Below are positions 32,431 through 40,402 of a stretch of 64,000 bases of DNA, in pieces (position 1 is the stretch's first letter; the number at the start of each line of letters is the position of its first letter). The translations under genes were made by a program, and so were the position numbers. Source of the DNA: a virus; the IMG/VR virus record IMGVR_UViG_3300049617_000207, positions 1 to 64,000 of that record. One strand, 5' to 3'. The notes beneath the pieces were generated by a model that did no database searches, was not told the origin of the DNA, and saw only the letters and a list, made by a program, of their open reading frames with translations.

Positions 32431-32585
32431 TACAGGTTGGCGGCGAGTATGTTTGCGCCTGCGTGGTTCCCCTACCGCCGTATCATCGTCTCGCAGACGA
32501 CGTGACCGCCGCCTGCATGTGCGTGTGTCACCTGGGCGCCTGCGACTTCGCGCGGTGCGCAGCGCACGCGAAGACCAAGTCGTAA
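32427..32585 (+). CDS. 52-residue Cys-rich protein
   Basis: The GTG overlaps the stop of the winged-helix gene. It reads VIQVGGEYVCACVVP and later CMCVCHLGACDFARC, with eight Cys in total. It is the last gene before a strong terminator. The function is unknown. Confidence 0.55.
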   Translation: MIQVGGEYVCACVVPLPPYHRLADDVTAACMCVCHLGACDFARCAAHAKTKS

Positions 32586-32590
32586 AACGC

Positions 32591-32629
32591 GAGAGGCCGC
32601 CCGTCGCAAAACCGGGCGGCCTCTCTTTG
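32591..32629. terminator. convergent terminator
   Basis: AGAGGCCGCCCG and CGGGCGGCCTCT are perfect 12-bp arms followed by CTTT in the plus direction. It separates the rightward early operon from the leftward operon that ends at 32693. Confidence 0.85.
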
Positions 32630-32692
32630 ATCGGTTCGCACTCTATCCGGGCCATAGTCACGTGGGATGCCTATGAGGATTTATTGCCTTCG

Positions 32693-33016
32693 TTATACGC
32701 CGTCGTAGCCCTTGTCCGGCGGCTTGTCAGGATCGGCGCCGGGAATCATCCACGGCGGGAGCGGCTCCGCGCGAAACCCCTCGTCGAGCATGCCCTGCCG
32801 CGTGAGTTGCTCGCGCCGGGCGAGGTGGTACTGATCCACGTAGGACAAGAGCGCCGCCTGATACTCCTTCGCGGCTTTTAGCTCGGCCTTCGCACCGTCG
32901 TACGCGCGCTCCGCGCGGTCGCGCTCGCGGTTGGCCGCAAAGAGCTTCGCGAGCGCATCGTCGGGCGAGGCGATTTCGACGTTCGTGATTTGATACGGCG
33001 GGTTGTTTTGCGGCAA
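32693..33016 (-). CDS. coiled-coil hypothetical protein
   Basis: 107 residues. The middle (about 20-75) is a long charged helix, NRERDRAERAYDGAKAELKA, likely a coiled coil; the C-terminus is Pro-rich. Downstream of the membrane protein, it could be a virion or lysis accessory protein. No family was recognised. Confidence 0.6.
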   Translation of the reverse strand: MPQNNPPYQITNVEIASPDDALAKLFAANRERDRAERAYDGAKAELKAAKEYQAALLSYVDQYHLARREQLTRQGMLDEGFRAEPLPPWMIPGADPDKPPDKGYDGV

Positions 33017-33031
33017 GGGCGCCTCCGTGCG

Positions 33032-33346
33032 TTACGCGCGAGTGAGCTTGGCGATGGCCTCGGGTGCGACGACCGCAACGCCCGCGGCGACCGCGCCGAC
33101 GCCGCCCGTGGCAACCACCGGCACCGTGTTCGTTGGGATGATCGCCGCGGTCGTGCCCGGCGCAGGCGTCGGGTTGAGGAGCGTCCGCACCAGGCCCGCG
33201 ACTGAAGCAAGCGCCAGGCCGACCGCGACGATAAGCGCCGCGTGGCCGGGGAGGATGATCGCCACGGCGGCGCCGACGACGCCGAGCCCGCCACCGGCGA
33301 CGTAGGTCACGATTGCGAGGAGGTCGGCCGGGTGGCGCGATGTCAT
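33032..33346 (-). CDS. holin-like membrane protein
   Basis: 104 residues from ATG 33346. There are two clear hydrophobic helices (about 10-32 and 36-56) and a third weaker, Ala/Val/Gly-rich one (about 76-96). Short charged N-terminus. Size and topology are holin-like, but no lytic enzyme is adjacent, so this is a topology call only. Confidence 0.55.
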   Translation of the reverse strand: MTSRHPADLLAIVTYVAGGGLGVVGAAVAIILPGHAALIVAVGLALASVAGLVRTLLNPTPAPGTTAAIIPTNTVPVVATGGVGAVAAGVAVVAPEAIAKLTRA

Positions 33347-33690
33347 CGGTGGTACTCGGCGACGCGCGCGCGGATCGCCTGCTAGAGTTCGCGCGGAGAA
33401 CGTGCTAACATCGCGGCACTCGCCGGGCTCGCCTTCGCGACGCGCAGAGACCCTCACGGGTGAGTATGCCGAGGAGGCGGGGCGTACGACCGGCGGGAGC
33501 GACTTGGCAAGAGCCGTGAAAGCATCGAGGCCCCTGCAATGTGGGATCGCCTCGGACGCTCGGACGCCGCGCTGATCGGCGGTCGCGTGAGTCAGAGTGA
33601 AGCGAGGGGACGCTCTCGCGAAAGGCCGTGCGATACGACACGGAGAGCGCGCAGCGAGGCGGGGCGGGCGCGCACAAAAGGAGGCAAGCA
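33347..33690. other. 344-bp divergent intergenic region without a convincing gene
   Basis: It lies between the leftward holin-like gene and the rightward gene at 33691. It holds one CCTGCTAGAGTTC junction motif (33378-33390) and, near 33691, the AAAAGGAGG ribosome site. Open frames here are Arg-rich and look non-coding. No promoter matched the family seen elsewhere; GATACGACA near 33631 could be a weak -10. Confidence 0.5.
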
Positions 33691-33921
33691 TTGGGCTACG
33701 CGCTCACGCGCGACCGGGTCGTCGCCAAGTGTCACATCGGGGAGGGCGCGCGCTGCTGCAAGTATCTCATGGCTGCGCTGCAAGGCTTCGAGTGCGCCGC
33801 GACCAACGTCACCGAGCGCGAGAGCATCGACGCGCGTGCCGCGAGCTTCACCGCCAAGAGCGGTCCCTGCGCGGACCCGAGCGACGCCACAAGCGAGGCG
33901 CGCGCGTACGAGCCGCCTTAG
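33691..33921 (+). CDS. small rightward gene of unknown function
   Basis: 76 residues from a TTG with a perfect AAAAGGAGG six bases upstream. It contains CHIGEGARCCKY and two further Cys. It is transcribed against its neighbours and overlaps the end of the next leftward gene by four bases, as an independent insertion would. Confidence 0.55.
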   Translation: MGYALTRDRVVAKCHIGEGARCCKYLMAALQGFECAATNVTERESIDARAASFTAKSGPCADPSDATSEARAYEPP

Positions 33922-34115
33922 CCGTTCTTCACGGCGCACGACACGCAGCCGAACGTATCACCATCGCGCACCCATCCCAGGCTACCCGCTAACCGCTTCA
34001 CCGCGTCTTGCGGGTCGACGTCGTCGGGCGGATCGCGCGCGAGCGCCCCGATGAGCGCGAGCGCGCATGCCGGACATGTGAGCGGGCGCTGCGCGGGCAC
34101 GTAGAGCGCGCTCAA
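33918..34115 (-). CDS. small zinc-binding protein
   Basis: About 65 residues from TTG 34115, or GTG 34100. CPAC near the start and CVSC near the end frame an acidic middle (DPPDDVDPQDAVKRLAG). Start uncertain. No family was recognised. Confidence 0.5.
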   Translation of the reverse strand: MSALYVPAQRPLTCPACALALIGALARDPPDDVDPQDAVKRLAGSLGWVRDGDTFGCVSCAVKNG

Positions 34116-34140
34116 CGGAGCGAACGTGGGCGGGCGGGCC

Positions 34141-34344
34141 TTACGCGAAGCCGTTGCGGTGCCGGGCAAGTGCCGCGGCGTGCCATTCTTCGAGGATCGG
34201 ATCGTAGACCGGCAGTTGCACGAGCGCCGGACGATAGCCCTGCGTGACGCCGACGACGAGCGCGGGCGGCACGTGTTCGGGCGCGGGATCGGGCGCGACG
34301 ACAACGGCCGTCGTGGGCTGCGTGAGCTTCACTCCCTTCGCCAT
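34141..34344 (-). CDS. hypothetical small protein
   Basis: 67 residues, Pro/Val-rich N-terminal half, ending WHAAALARHRNGFA. It follows the next gene by one base. No family was recognised. Confidence 0.55.
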   Translation of the reverse strand: MAKGVKLTQPTTAVVVAPDPAPEHVPPALVVGVTQGYRPALVQLPVYDPILEEWHAAALARHRNGFA

Positions 34345-34345
34345 G

Positions 34346-34954
34346 TTACGCGCCGCCTTTCATGACGTCGGGCTTTACGGTCGACGTCGCCGCCGCGGTC
34401 GCCGCCGGTGCCGGTCCACTCGCGAGGTACGGGCGGCCGGGCAGCGTGCGGTTTCCGGGCCGCACCTGGCCGCTCTGCGTATCGAACGTGACACCGGCGG
34501 AGGTGCCGGGGTGTCCGGCGGCAACCGCGATGGTGCCGCCGTCGCTCAAGGTTGGCGGCGCAGGCCGTCCGGCGAGCGCCGCGTCCGCGGCGGCGACCTT
34601 CCGTGCGCCTGCGCCAAAGAGGTACGCGCGCGCATGTGCGGCGGTCGAGATAACCGCCTGGGCGACGCGTTCGTAGACGGGGCCGCCCGCCTGCGGGACG
34701 ATCCCCGACGGCAGCGTCGCGGGCTTGACGGCCTCGTCGGCGGCCTCGGGCTCTTCTTCTGCGGGTGCCGGAGCGGGCTCGGGCGGTGCCTGATCGGCGA
34801 TGGCCTCGGTCGGCGTCGTTGCCGTGACGGGCGGCGGCGCATCGGGCGGGAACGTGCCCCCGTGCGCTTCCACCTCTGCGCGAGCCGCGGCCTCGGCGTC
34901 CGTGTGGGCCTGCGCGGCGCGCTCGGCTTCGAGCGCCTGCTGTTCCTGTTCCAT
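34346..34954 (-). CDS. low-complexity Ala/Pro/Glu-rich protein
   Basis: 202 residues. The Glu/Ala helix at 1-35 is followed by a long Pro/Ala/Glu-rich disordered tract (35-85) and a helical AQAVISTAAHARAYLFGAGA segment. AAGGAGG is well placed before the ATG. It lies downstream of the terminase. It may be a head-assembly or scaffold-like accessory; no family was recognised. Confidence 0.55.
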   Translation of the reverse strand: MEQEQQALEAERAAQAHTDAEAAARAEVEAHGGTFPPDAPPPVTATTPTEAIADQAPPEPAPAPAEEEPEAADEAVKPATLPSGIVPQAGGPVYERVAQAVISTAAHARAYLFGAGARKVAAADAALAGRPAPPTLSDGGTIAVAAGHPGTSAGVTFDTQSGQVRPGNRTLPGRPYLASGPAPAATAAATSTVKPDVMKGGA

Positions 34955-34995
34955 GTCGCCTCCTTGCGTTTACGATCCGAGTGCGCGCGCCGTCC

Positions 34996-35235
34996 TCATT
35001 GCACCTGCTTGACTAAGGCGTACTGTGCGAGCACCTCGAAGTGATGGGACTGCGTCTCGTGGCGCCGCAGCCACCCGAGATGCGACGCGCACGTGAAGCG
35101 CGCGCCGCACTCCTGGCAGAGCACGACGGCTACCGGATACTCGTGACACGTCGCGTAAAAGCACGCGTAGTCGACGCCGCGGTGCATCGTGACGTCGCCG
35201 GTCATACGCGTCGTCTTTTCCTCGCTCGACCTCAT
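34996..35235 (-). CDS. small zinc-finger protein
   Basis: 79 residues overlapping the terminase stop (ATGA). CQECGARFTCASHLGWLRRHETQSH-type spacing gives a clear C2H2-like finger (about 40-65), which is unusual in bacteria and their phages. It may bind DNA. Confidence 0.6.
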   Translation of the reverse strand: MRSSEEKTTRMTGDVTMHRGVDYACFYATCHEYPVAVVLCQECGARFTCASHLGWLRRHETQSHHFEVLAQYALVKQVQ

Positions 35236-36740
35236 ACGTCAAGCATACCCCGAAAGAGCCGCACGAGTAGGTAGCGTCCGGCATCCATCGCGTGATCGTC
35301 GCTCTTGACCGGCCGCTCGTCGATATTCTTATCGTCTTTCTCGTCGGGGTGGTGGTACTTCTTTATCTCGCGGATCGTGTTGACGCACCTGCGCGCGATA
35401 TACAGAATGGGCCGCCTGCGTCCCATTGGCTTGAGCGCCCACCGCACGACCGAGATACCGCCGACCACGTTGGGGAGGTTATTGATGAGCGCATGCTTAT
35501 TCGCGGGCTCCGTCTGCACGCCGAGCGCCGCGAGCGTGGCCGCGTCACCGGCGTCGTGATCGGCCACGCGCCACGCCGTGTTCGTGAACCAGGGCTCGGC
35601 GATGATCGAGCGGGCGAAGACGTCGGCCGTGCGGCCCGAGGCGTAGTCCTCGGCAAAGATGATGACGTCGTCGCTCGGGGTCGGCTGCGCGTAGAGCGCG
35701 ACGCACGGATTCGTGTAGCCGAAGTCGATGCCCGAGACCACGGGGAAGGCCGGGTTGTAGTCGTAGTCGACGACGTGGAGCTTCTCGTCGAACATCGGAT
35801 AGGCGAGGCCCTTCGTGTCGGGCCGCAGCGAGAGCCATTGCGAATTCCACACGGACTCGTCCATGCGGAGATACTTGTGAATGACGTCGTCAATGGGCAT
35901 CCACCCGTGCGAGCGCGACGCGCGGCCGGGGCCGGGCACGTAATGCTCGACGCCGTTCACGTCGGTCGTTTTCGCGCGGCACGTGGCTTCAAGTTGGCAT
36001 GATCCGCAACCCGTGGGCGCGCCGTCCTGGTGACGCTCCGGCGGGCAGTTCTCAATAATTTCCCACACGCACCAAAAGTAGCGGCGCAAGTCACTCGCTT
36101 CTTCGAGTAACTGCTCCATCGGGCCGTACGCCTTCTTGCGGCTCGACGTGTAGATCGTCGCGGGCGGGTTGCCATTCGTGCGCACCGGCATGCTCAGACC
36201 TTCTTGAATTATCGTCCAGGATGTTAGCTCGATTTCGTCCCAATGCGCGCGCTCGGGATGCGGCGAGTTCACGCGGTTCATCGTTGCGGGCATAATCTCG
36301 ACTTCACCGCCGTTGCGTAGCGTCGTCTTCGAGATGAGCGACTCGCCCCGCACATCGTTACGGAATTCCGGCAGCGCAAGAAAGCCCGTGATGTATTTGT
36401 AGCACTTCTTCGCCTGCTCTTCGATGGCGCCGATGTTGGCGATGGTCGTGCCGAAGTGCTTCATCATGAGATGATCGAGCAGCGCGAATTGCACGGTTTT
36501 GCCGCCCGTTCGCGGGCCAACCCATATCGCATCGAGCACGACGCGAAAGAACGCATCGGCCAGCGCATCGAACGGGGAGCAATGCCCGTCGCACACGGCC
36601 ACGCGTGGGATCGTGTAGCCGTAGTGCTCTTGGATGTAGAGGTGCAGGTCGTCGCGGTCCTGCGGCGGGAGCGCGGCGGAGAGGACCGCGTACGATTCGG
36701 CAAGGGCTTTGACGTATTCGATTTCGTCATCCGTGACCAC
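35232..36740 (-). CDS. terL: terminase large subunit
   Basis: About 502 residues from GTG 36740, with AAAAGGAG upstream; longer in-frame starts lack a ribosome site. ATPase motifs: Walker A VGPRTGGKT at about 75-83 and Walker B HWDEIE at about 156-161. Nuclease motifs: SGIDFGYTNP at about 335-344 (first Asp) and DDHAMDAGRYLL near the C-terminus. It cuts and packages phage DNA through the portal. A Cys-containing insert (CGSCQLEATC) lies in the middle. It is unusually far (about 13 kb) from the portal. Confidence 0.92.
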   Translation of the reverse strand: MVTDDEIEYVKALAESYAVLSAALPPQDRDDLHLYIQEHYGYTIPRVAVCDGHCSPFDALADAFFRVVLDAIWVGPRTGGKTVQFALLDHLMMKHFGTTIANIGAIEEQAKKCYKYITGFLALPEFRNDVRGESLISKTTLRNGGEVEIMPATMNRVNSPHPERAHWDEIELTSWTIIQEGLSMPVRTNGNPPATIYTSSRKKAYGPMEQLLEEASDLRRYFWCVWEIIENCPPERHQDGAPTGCGSCQLEATCRAKTTDVNGVEHYVPGPGRASRSHGWMPIDDVIHKYLRMDESVWNSQWLSLRPDTKGLAYPMFDEKLHVVDYDYNPAFPVVSGIDFGYTNPCVALYAQPTPSDDVIIFAEDYASGRTADVFARSIIAEPWFTNTAWRVADHDAGDAATLAALGVQTEPANKHALINNLPNVVGGISVVRWALKPMGRRRPILYIARRCVNTIREIKKYHHPDEKDDKNIDERPVKSDDHAMDAGRYLLVRLFRGMLDV

Positions 36741-36754
36741 CAGGGCGGCTCCTT

Positions 36755-37045
36755 TTACGGTTCGAGTTCGTCCGCGTTGACCCACCCGCTCACGCCGCGG
36801 GTTCGCCCGGCGAGTGACCGCACGCGCACGAAGCGGCCTTTACATTCAAGCGTGACGACCTGCCTATCGTTATCCGCCACCCTCGCGCGCCGCAGGATTT
36901 GCGATGGGCTCGGCCACTCACCCGCATCGTATTCTTCGAGGTTCTCCTGCGAGTTCCAGATAAGCACGTACGGCGCGCTATGTGACATGCCTGAAATATG
37001 CGCGGGTGCGCCGACCGCGCATGCAAGAACGGTCGCGACGATCAT
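36755..37045 (-). CDS. exported SH3-like protein
   Basis: 96 residues from ATG 37045, overlapping the upstream stop. The hydrophobic N-terminus (MIVATVLACAVGAPAH) looks like a signal sequence. The C-terminal half (VVTLECKGRFVRVRS, GVSGWVNADEL) reads as a bacterial SH3 domain of the cell-wall-binding type. Periplasmic or wall-directed, perhaps lysis-related. Confidence 0.6.
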   Translation of the reverse strand: MIVATVLACAVGAPAHISGMSHSAPYVLIWNSQENLEEYDAGEWPSPSQILRRARVADNDRQVVTLECKGRFVRVRSLAGRTRGVSGWVNADELEP

Positions 37046-37458
37046 TGGCTTTTCTCCTTGCATGAGTTGGAGCCGAGTGCGTCGAGGTCATGGAAGAGTG
37101 TATCGAACGCATAGAGGCGCGCCTGGTTAAACGCCGGGGTCTCTTTTTGCTGCAGTTGGTCCGCGATAGCTTGGTTGGCCTCAAACTTATGCACGGCGGA
37201 AACGAATTTCGACGTGTAGGCGCATTGCACCGCGCGTTGCGCTGCGGCTTGCGCCGCGCGGTTGACGATTTCGTCGTGCGCGGCGTTGACCACGAATTGC
37301 GTGCGGATACTCTCGTACCCGAGCGTCGCAATCATGATGAGCCCGACCACAACGGTCATGAGCATGAAGCGATTGAGTTTATCGTTAGTGAGCGTGTGAA
37401 TGTGCTCGTTGCTTTTCTCGATGGAAATTTCCTCGTGACCGTCGACAAGTGGCATCAT
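37042..37458 (-). CDS. single-pass membrane protein with periplasmic domain
   Basis: 138 residues. A charged N-terminal part (1-30), one transmembrane helix (about 32-50, LMTVVVGLIMIATLGY), then an Ala/Gln-rich helical domain with a single pair of Cys. The topology recalls an inner-membrane spanin or signal-anchor protein. It is followed by the SH3-like gene. Confidence 0.55.
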   Translation of the reverse strand: MMPLVDGHEEISIEKSNEHIHTLTNDKLNRFMLMTVVVGLIMIATLGYESIRTQFVVNAAHDEIVNRAAQAAAQRAVQCAYTSKFVSAVHKFEANQAIADQLQQKETPAFNQARLYAFDTLFHDLDALGSNSCKEKSQ

Positions 37459-37934
37459 GTCTTCTTCTTCCGTGCAAATGAATTCGCCAGCGTTTGAAAA
37501 AATGTCAAATTTTGCAAGTCGCGCAGTTCGTCTTTGACCGAGGTGAGTTCGCGAAGAAGCTCCACGTTTGCACGCAGAGCTTCCGTGTTCGTGGTCTGCA
37601 GGTCGCCGATTTGCGCAATGAGCGTACTCATACGGCCGTCGACCAGGCCATGCACCTCGTCGATTTTCTCGCCGTTGGCATCGGTGCCGTCCTTAATCGC
37701 CGCGGCGTCGTTCTTGAATTGGCGCAGGGGCGTGACGATAAGGAGCGTGACCATCGCGCCGAGCGCGGGCGTGAGGATGGAGGCGAGTACGCCGATGATC
37801 GAGACCGTCAGGCCGTCGCCGTACTTGAGCGCCAGCAGCGCGCACACGGCGAATACCGTGGAGACCGAAAGGATCGGGACGACGACTTGCCATTGCTTCG
37901 GGTGCAGCGCCGCATTAGCGAGCGTCGGTTTCAT
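37455..37934 (-). CDS. two-helix membrane protein with coiled coil
   Basis: 159 residues from ATG 37934, with AAGGAAGG eight bases upstream. Transmembrane helices at about 17-38 and 42-68; then a cytoplasmic or periplasmic helical region with heptad character (about 85-150). It is first in a three-gene membrane-protein set (37934 to 36755) that could form a lysis cassette. No family was recognised. Confidence 0.55.
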   Translation of the reverse strand: MKPTLANAALHPKQWQVVVPILSVSTVFAVCALLALKYGDGLTVSIIGVLASILTPALGAMVTLLIVTPLRQFKNDAAAIKDGTDANGEKIDEVHGLVDGRMSTLIAQIGDLQTTNTEALRANVELLRELTSVKDELRDLQNLTFFQTLANSFARKKKT

Positions 37935-37999
37935 AAGAGCCACCTTCCTTGGTGCATACTGCTTCTTCGTACGTGTAGCAGGAGTGACCCGCTAGAGTT

Positions 38000-39046
38000 T
38001 TAGTTCACCCGGCGCAGGTCGGCGGGTGCGGGGTCGCTCGCGGGCTCGATGATGTGCTGCCCCGGCTCGGGCCGCTCGACGTCGCGGATCGCCTCGAAGA
38101 GCATCTCGGCGCCTGGGCTCTCGCGCGCAAGCTCACGCGCGCTCCACCCGCATCGCGCGCAGACCATCGTGCTCGGCGCAAAGTCGTGCTCGGCCCCGGA
38201 GCACCGGCGCGCGGGTTTACTCGTGTATTGCTCGCGAAATTCCGCCTTCGTGACCGGCGGCGCCTCGACGTCGATGATCGGCCCGGTGCGCCGCTTGGGT
38301 GGCGCCGGTAGCTCGGGGCGGGGCACGTAGTCGTGTGGGATCGCGCGCACGGCCGCGATGCGCTCGGGCGTCACGATGCCGGGAGCGCCTGCGCAGTAGC
38401 GCCGGACGCGCGTGTTGAGGCCGTCGTCGTCCTCGCCGGGGTTACGCGTGAGGCCGTAGACGGCCGCGACCTTATCGGCGCGGGTGGGCGCCGCGGGCGC
38501 GAGTAGCTCGCCGACGAGCACCGTCTGCACCGGCCGAGGCGGCTCGGCGAGCGGCGCGAGTACGTTGAAGCCTTCTTCTTCCACCGTGTCGACGAGCCCG
38601 CGGAACGGATCGGGCGGCATCGGCAGCGCGATGTGCTCGACGCCGGGGATCGCCGACGCCGCCTCGGCCATCGCGCGCCCGTAGGCGGAGTCGGGCGAGT
38701 AGCCGTGCCGGTCCATAAGTTCGAGCATGCGGCTCGCGGTGTTACGCGGCACGCCGCCCGCTATCAGTCGCGCGAGCGTGCCGTTGTGCTCGTCGGCCGC
38801 CGCCTGGCTCGTTACGAACGCCTCGCGCGCGAAGCTCTTGAAACGCTGGCTCGGCTCGTCGATTGGCGCCGCGGCCGGGCCGACCGTGCGCATCTCGTTG
38901 CCGGTCTCGACCGCGGCCTCTTGCATCGTGCGCTTGCACTTCGTACAGGGCGCCCGGCCGCTACCGAAGTCGTGTGTTCCGCGGGGGCATAGCGGCCTTG
39001 TATGCAGCGAACGTGGGTCGGGGCGGCGGGGCGAGAGGTTGTCCAT
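38000..39046 (-). CDS. large hypothetical protein with zinc-ribbon ends
   Basis: 348 residues. CPRGTHDF...CTKC at about 20-39 and CSGAEHDF...CARCG at about 281-301 are two similar C-x-HDF-CxxC sites, so the protein has matching zinc ribbons near both ends. The middle is helical, then Pro-rich. No family was recognised. It precedes the membrane-protein set. Confidence 0.6.
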   Translation of the reverse strand: MDNLSPRRPDPRSLHTRPLCPRGTHDFGSGRAPCTKCKRTMQEAAVETGNEMRTVGPAAAPIDEPSQRFKSFAREAFVTSQAAADEHNGTLARLIAGGVPRNTASRMLELMDRHGYSPDSAYGRAMAEAASAIPGVEHIALPMPPDPFRGLVDTVEEEGFNVLAPLAEPPRPVQTVLVGELLAPAAPTRADKVAAVYGLTRNPGEDDDGLNTRVRRYCAGAPGIVTPERIAAVRAIPHDYVPRPELPAPPKRRTGPIIDVEAPPVTKAEFREQYTSKPARRCSGAEHDFAPSTMVCARCGWSARELARESPGAEMLFEAIRDVERPEPGQHIIEPASDPAPADLRRVN

Positions 39047-39158
39047 CGGGGTCCTCGATGCTCGGATCGTAGAAGATGATCGTCGGGCGGGGCTCGGCGC
39101 GGAAGATCATCTTACGCGGCGCCTCGCCGGTGAGCCCCTTCTTCACCCGCTCACTCAT
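38961..39158 (-). CDS. hypothetical small protein
   Basis: 65 residues, Pro-rich C-terminus. The start overlaps the preceding stop (ATGA). It overlaps the next gene by 86 bases in another frame, an unusually long overlap. No family was recognised. Confidence 0.5.
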   Translation of the reverse strand: MSERVKKGLTGEAPRKMIFRAEPRPTIIFYDPSIEDPDGQPLAPPPRPTFAAYKAAMPPRNTRLR

Positions 39159-39291
39159 CGCGCCGCGCGTCCCCGCGGATCGGCCACTCGGCGGAGCCGT
39201 AGCGCGGCGTACCTCGCTCCACTCTCTCCGCCAGGCGCGCCAATAGGTAGCCTAGCGAGAACGCGAGCATCATGCGCTCGAAGTCGTTCAT
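39154..39291 (-). CDS. 45-residue protein
   Basis: From ATG 39291, overlapping stops at both ends. Starts MNDFERMMLAFSLGYLLARL, a possible amphipathic or membrane helix, then a charged tail. Supported by tight coupling to its neighbours rather than by homology. Confidence 0.55.
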
Positions 39292-39686
39292 ACGTTACGC
39301 GGCTCGTCGAGCGCCGCGGTCGTCGCGCAGATTGGCTTGCCGGGGCCGTGGTCGTGGCCGCTCGCGCACGCTTCGGTCTGGAAGCGTTCGCCGTCGGTGC
39401 AGCACTCCGTGCAAATGTCGTACTCGTGCAGGCACGTGAGACCGATGTCGTCGATGCCCTTGACCTCGCCGCCTGCCTCGGTGTGACCGTGGCCGCACTC
39501 GCCATAGACGCCCCAGGGCCGATGAATTCGGCGGATGCGCAAGAGGGCGGCTTTCGCAAGCGCAAGGTCGGCCGCGATGATGTCGAGCAGCGACCTGTCG
39601 AGCACCTCTCCCGGCGGCACGACGGTCTGCCCGGCCTGCGGCACGACGGTCTGCCCGGCAACGGAAAGGTCGCCGTCGTTTACCAA
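39288..39686 (-). CDS. Cys/His-rich hypothetical protein
   Basis: 132 residues from a TTG overlapping the previous stop. Helical middle (LDIIAADLALAKAALLRIRR), then CGHGHTE, CLHEYDICTECC and ACASGHDHG, suggesting more than one zinc site. No family was recognised. Confidence 0.55.
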   Translation of the reverse strand: MVNDGDLSVAGQTVVPQAGQTVVPPGEVLDRSLLDIIAADLALAKAALLRIRRIHRPWGVYGECGHGHTEAGGEVKGIDDIGLTCLHEYDICTECCTDGERFQTEACASGHDHGPGKPICATTAALDEPRNV

Positions 39687-39811
39687 AGCGGCACGCAGTC
39701 CGTGCAGTAGTACGGGTCGCGTTTGAAGTCCGGGGCATCGCGGCGCACGTCGTACTCACGACCGCAGTAGCGGCACCGGATCGAGACCACCGGCGGCAGA
39801 CTAGTTGCCAC
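39680..39811 (-). CDS. 43-residue zinc-ribbon protein
   Basis: GTG 39811 overlaps the upstream stop. CRYCGREYD and CTDC form a compact four-Cys ribbon in a protein with almost nothing else. Good example of the tiny ribbon proteins in this genome. Confidence 0.55.
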   Translation of the reverse strand: MATSLPPVVSIRCRYCGREYDVRRDAPDFKRDPYYCTDCVPLW

Positions 39812-40139
39812 CGCAGCAGCCCCCACGCTCGTGCAGGTGAACGTGGACGACCATGTGATCGAGCCCGCGACGCAGGCCGCCAAGTTCACGGCGCTCGGCG
39901 CTCGCCTGGCGCACTAAGTCGCCCAGGCGGCGCGTTGCGGCGTCAAGATGCCGGTCGACCGCGTCGAGGTGCGCCGTCTCGGCATCGAGCGATGCGCGCA
40001 CGTCGCGCAGGTCACTCGATGAGCGGGCAATCGCGTTACGCTGCGAGTCGATAGCGATGATCGCAAGTATAATGATCGCCGCCGCGACCACGAGGTAGAC
40101 GACGAGCGAGATGAGATTCGCAACGCCCTTGGTGCTCAT
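39801..40139 (-). CDS. membrane-anchored coiled-coil protein
   Basis: 112 residues. One N-terminal transmembrane helix (about 8-29) and a long heptad-type helix (about 32-92), ending HLHERGGCCGGN. The design resembles i-spanins or phage membrane anchors; not proven. Confidence 0.55.
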   Translation of the reverse strand: MSTKGVANLISLVVYLVVAAAIIILAIIAIDSQRNAIARSSSDLRDVRASLDAETAHLDAVDRHLDAATRRLGDLVRQASAERRELGGLRRGLDHMVVHVHLHERGGCCGGN

Positions 40140-40402
40140 GGGTTGAGCCTTTCTTGGATGGCCTCGGCGCGCCGGTACTCTCCGCGCGCGGTCTTGCGCT
40201 GCCGCTTGACGTCGACCGGCTTGCCGGACTCGGCCATCACGCGCTCGTAGCGTACGACGTCAAGGCACGTCGGCCCGTAGCCCGCTCGGCGCCACTTCAC
40301 ATTAACGAGCTTGCGATTGCAGCGCAAGCACGTGGGATGGTCGGCGTTCGGTACGGGCGGGAAGCCGCTCGTGTCGTGCTTGATCCGGTGTTTCTTAGGC
40401 AA
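40136..40402 (-). CDS. DUF6011-like zinc protein
   Basis: 88 residues from a TTG overlapping the methyltransferase stop. CLRCNRKL at about 25-32 and GYGPTCLD at about 41-48 match the short CxxC...GPxC domain common in actinophages and mobile elements. The rest is basic and helical. Confidence 0.65.
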   Translation of the reverse strand: MPKKHRIKHDTSGFPPVPNADHPTCLRCNRKLVNVKWRRAGYGPTCLDVVRYERVMAESGKPVDVKRQRKTARGEYRRAEAIQERLNP

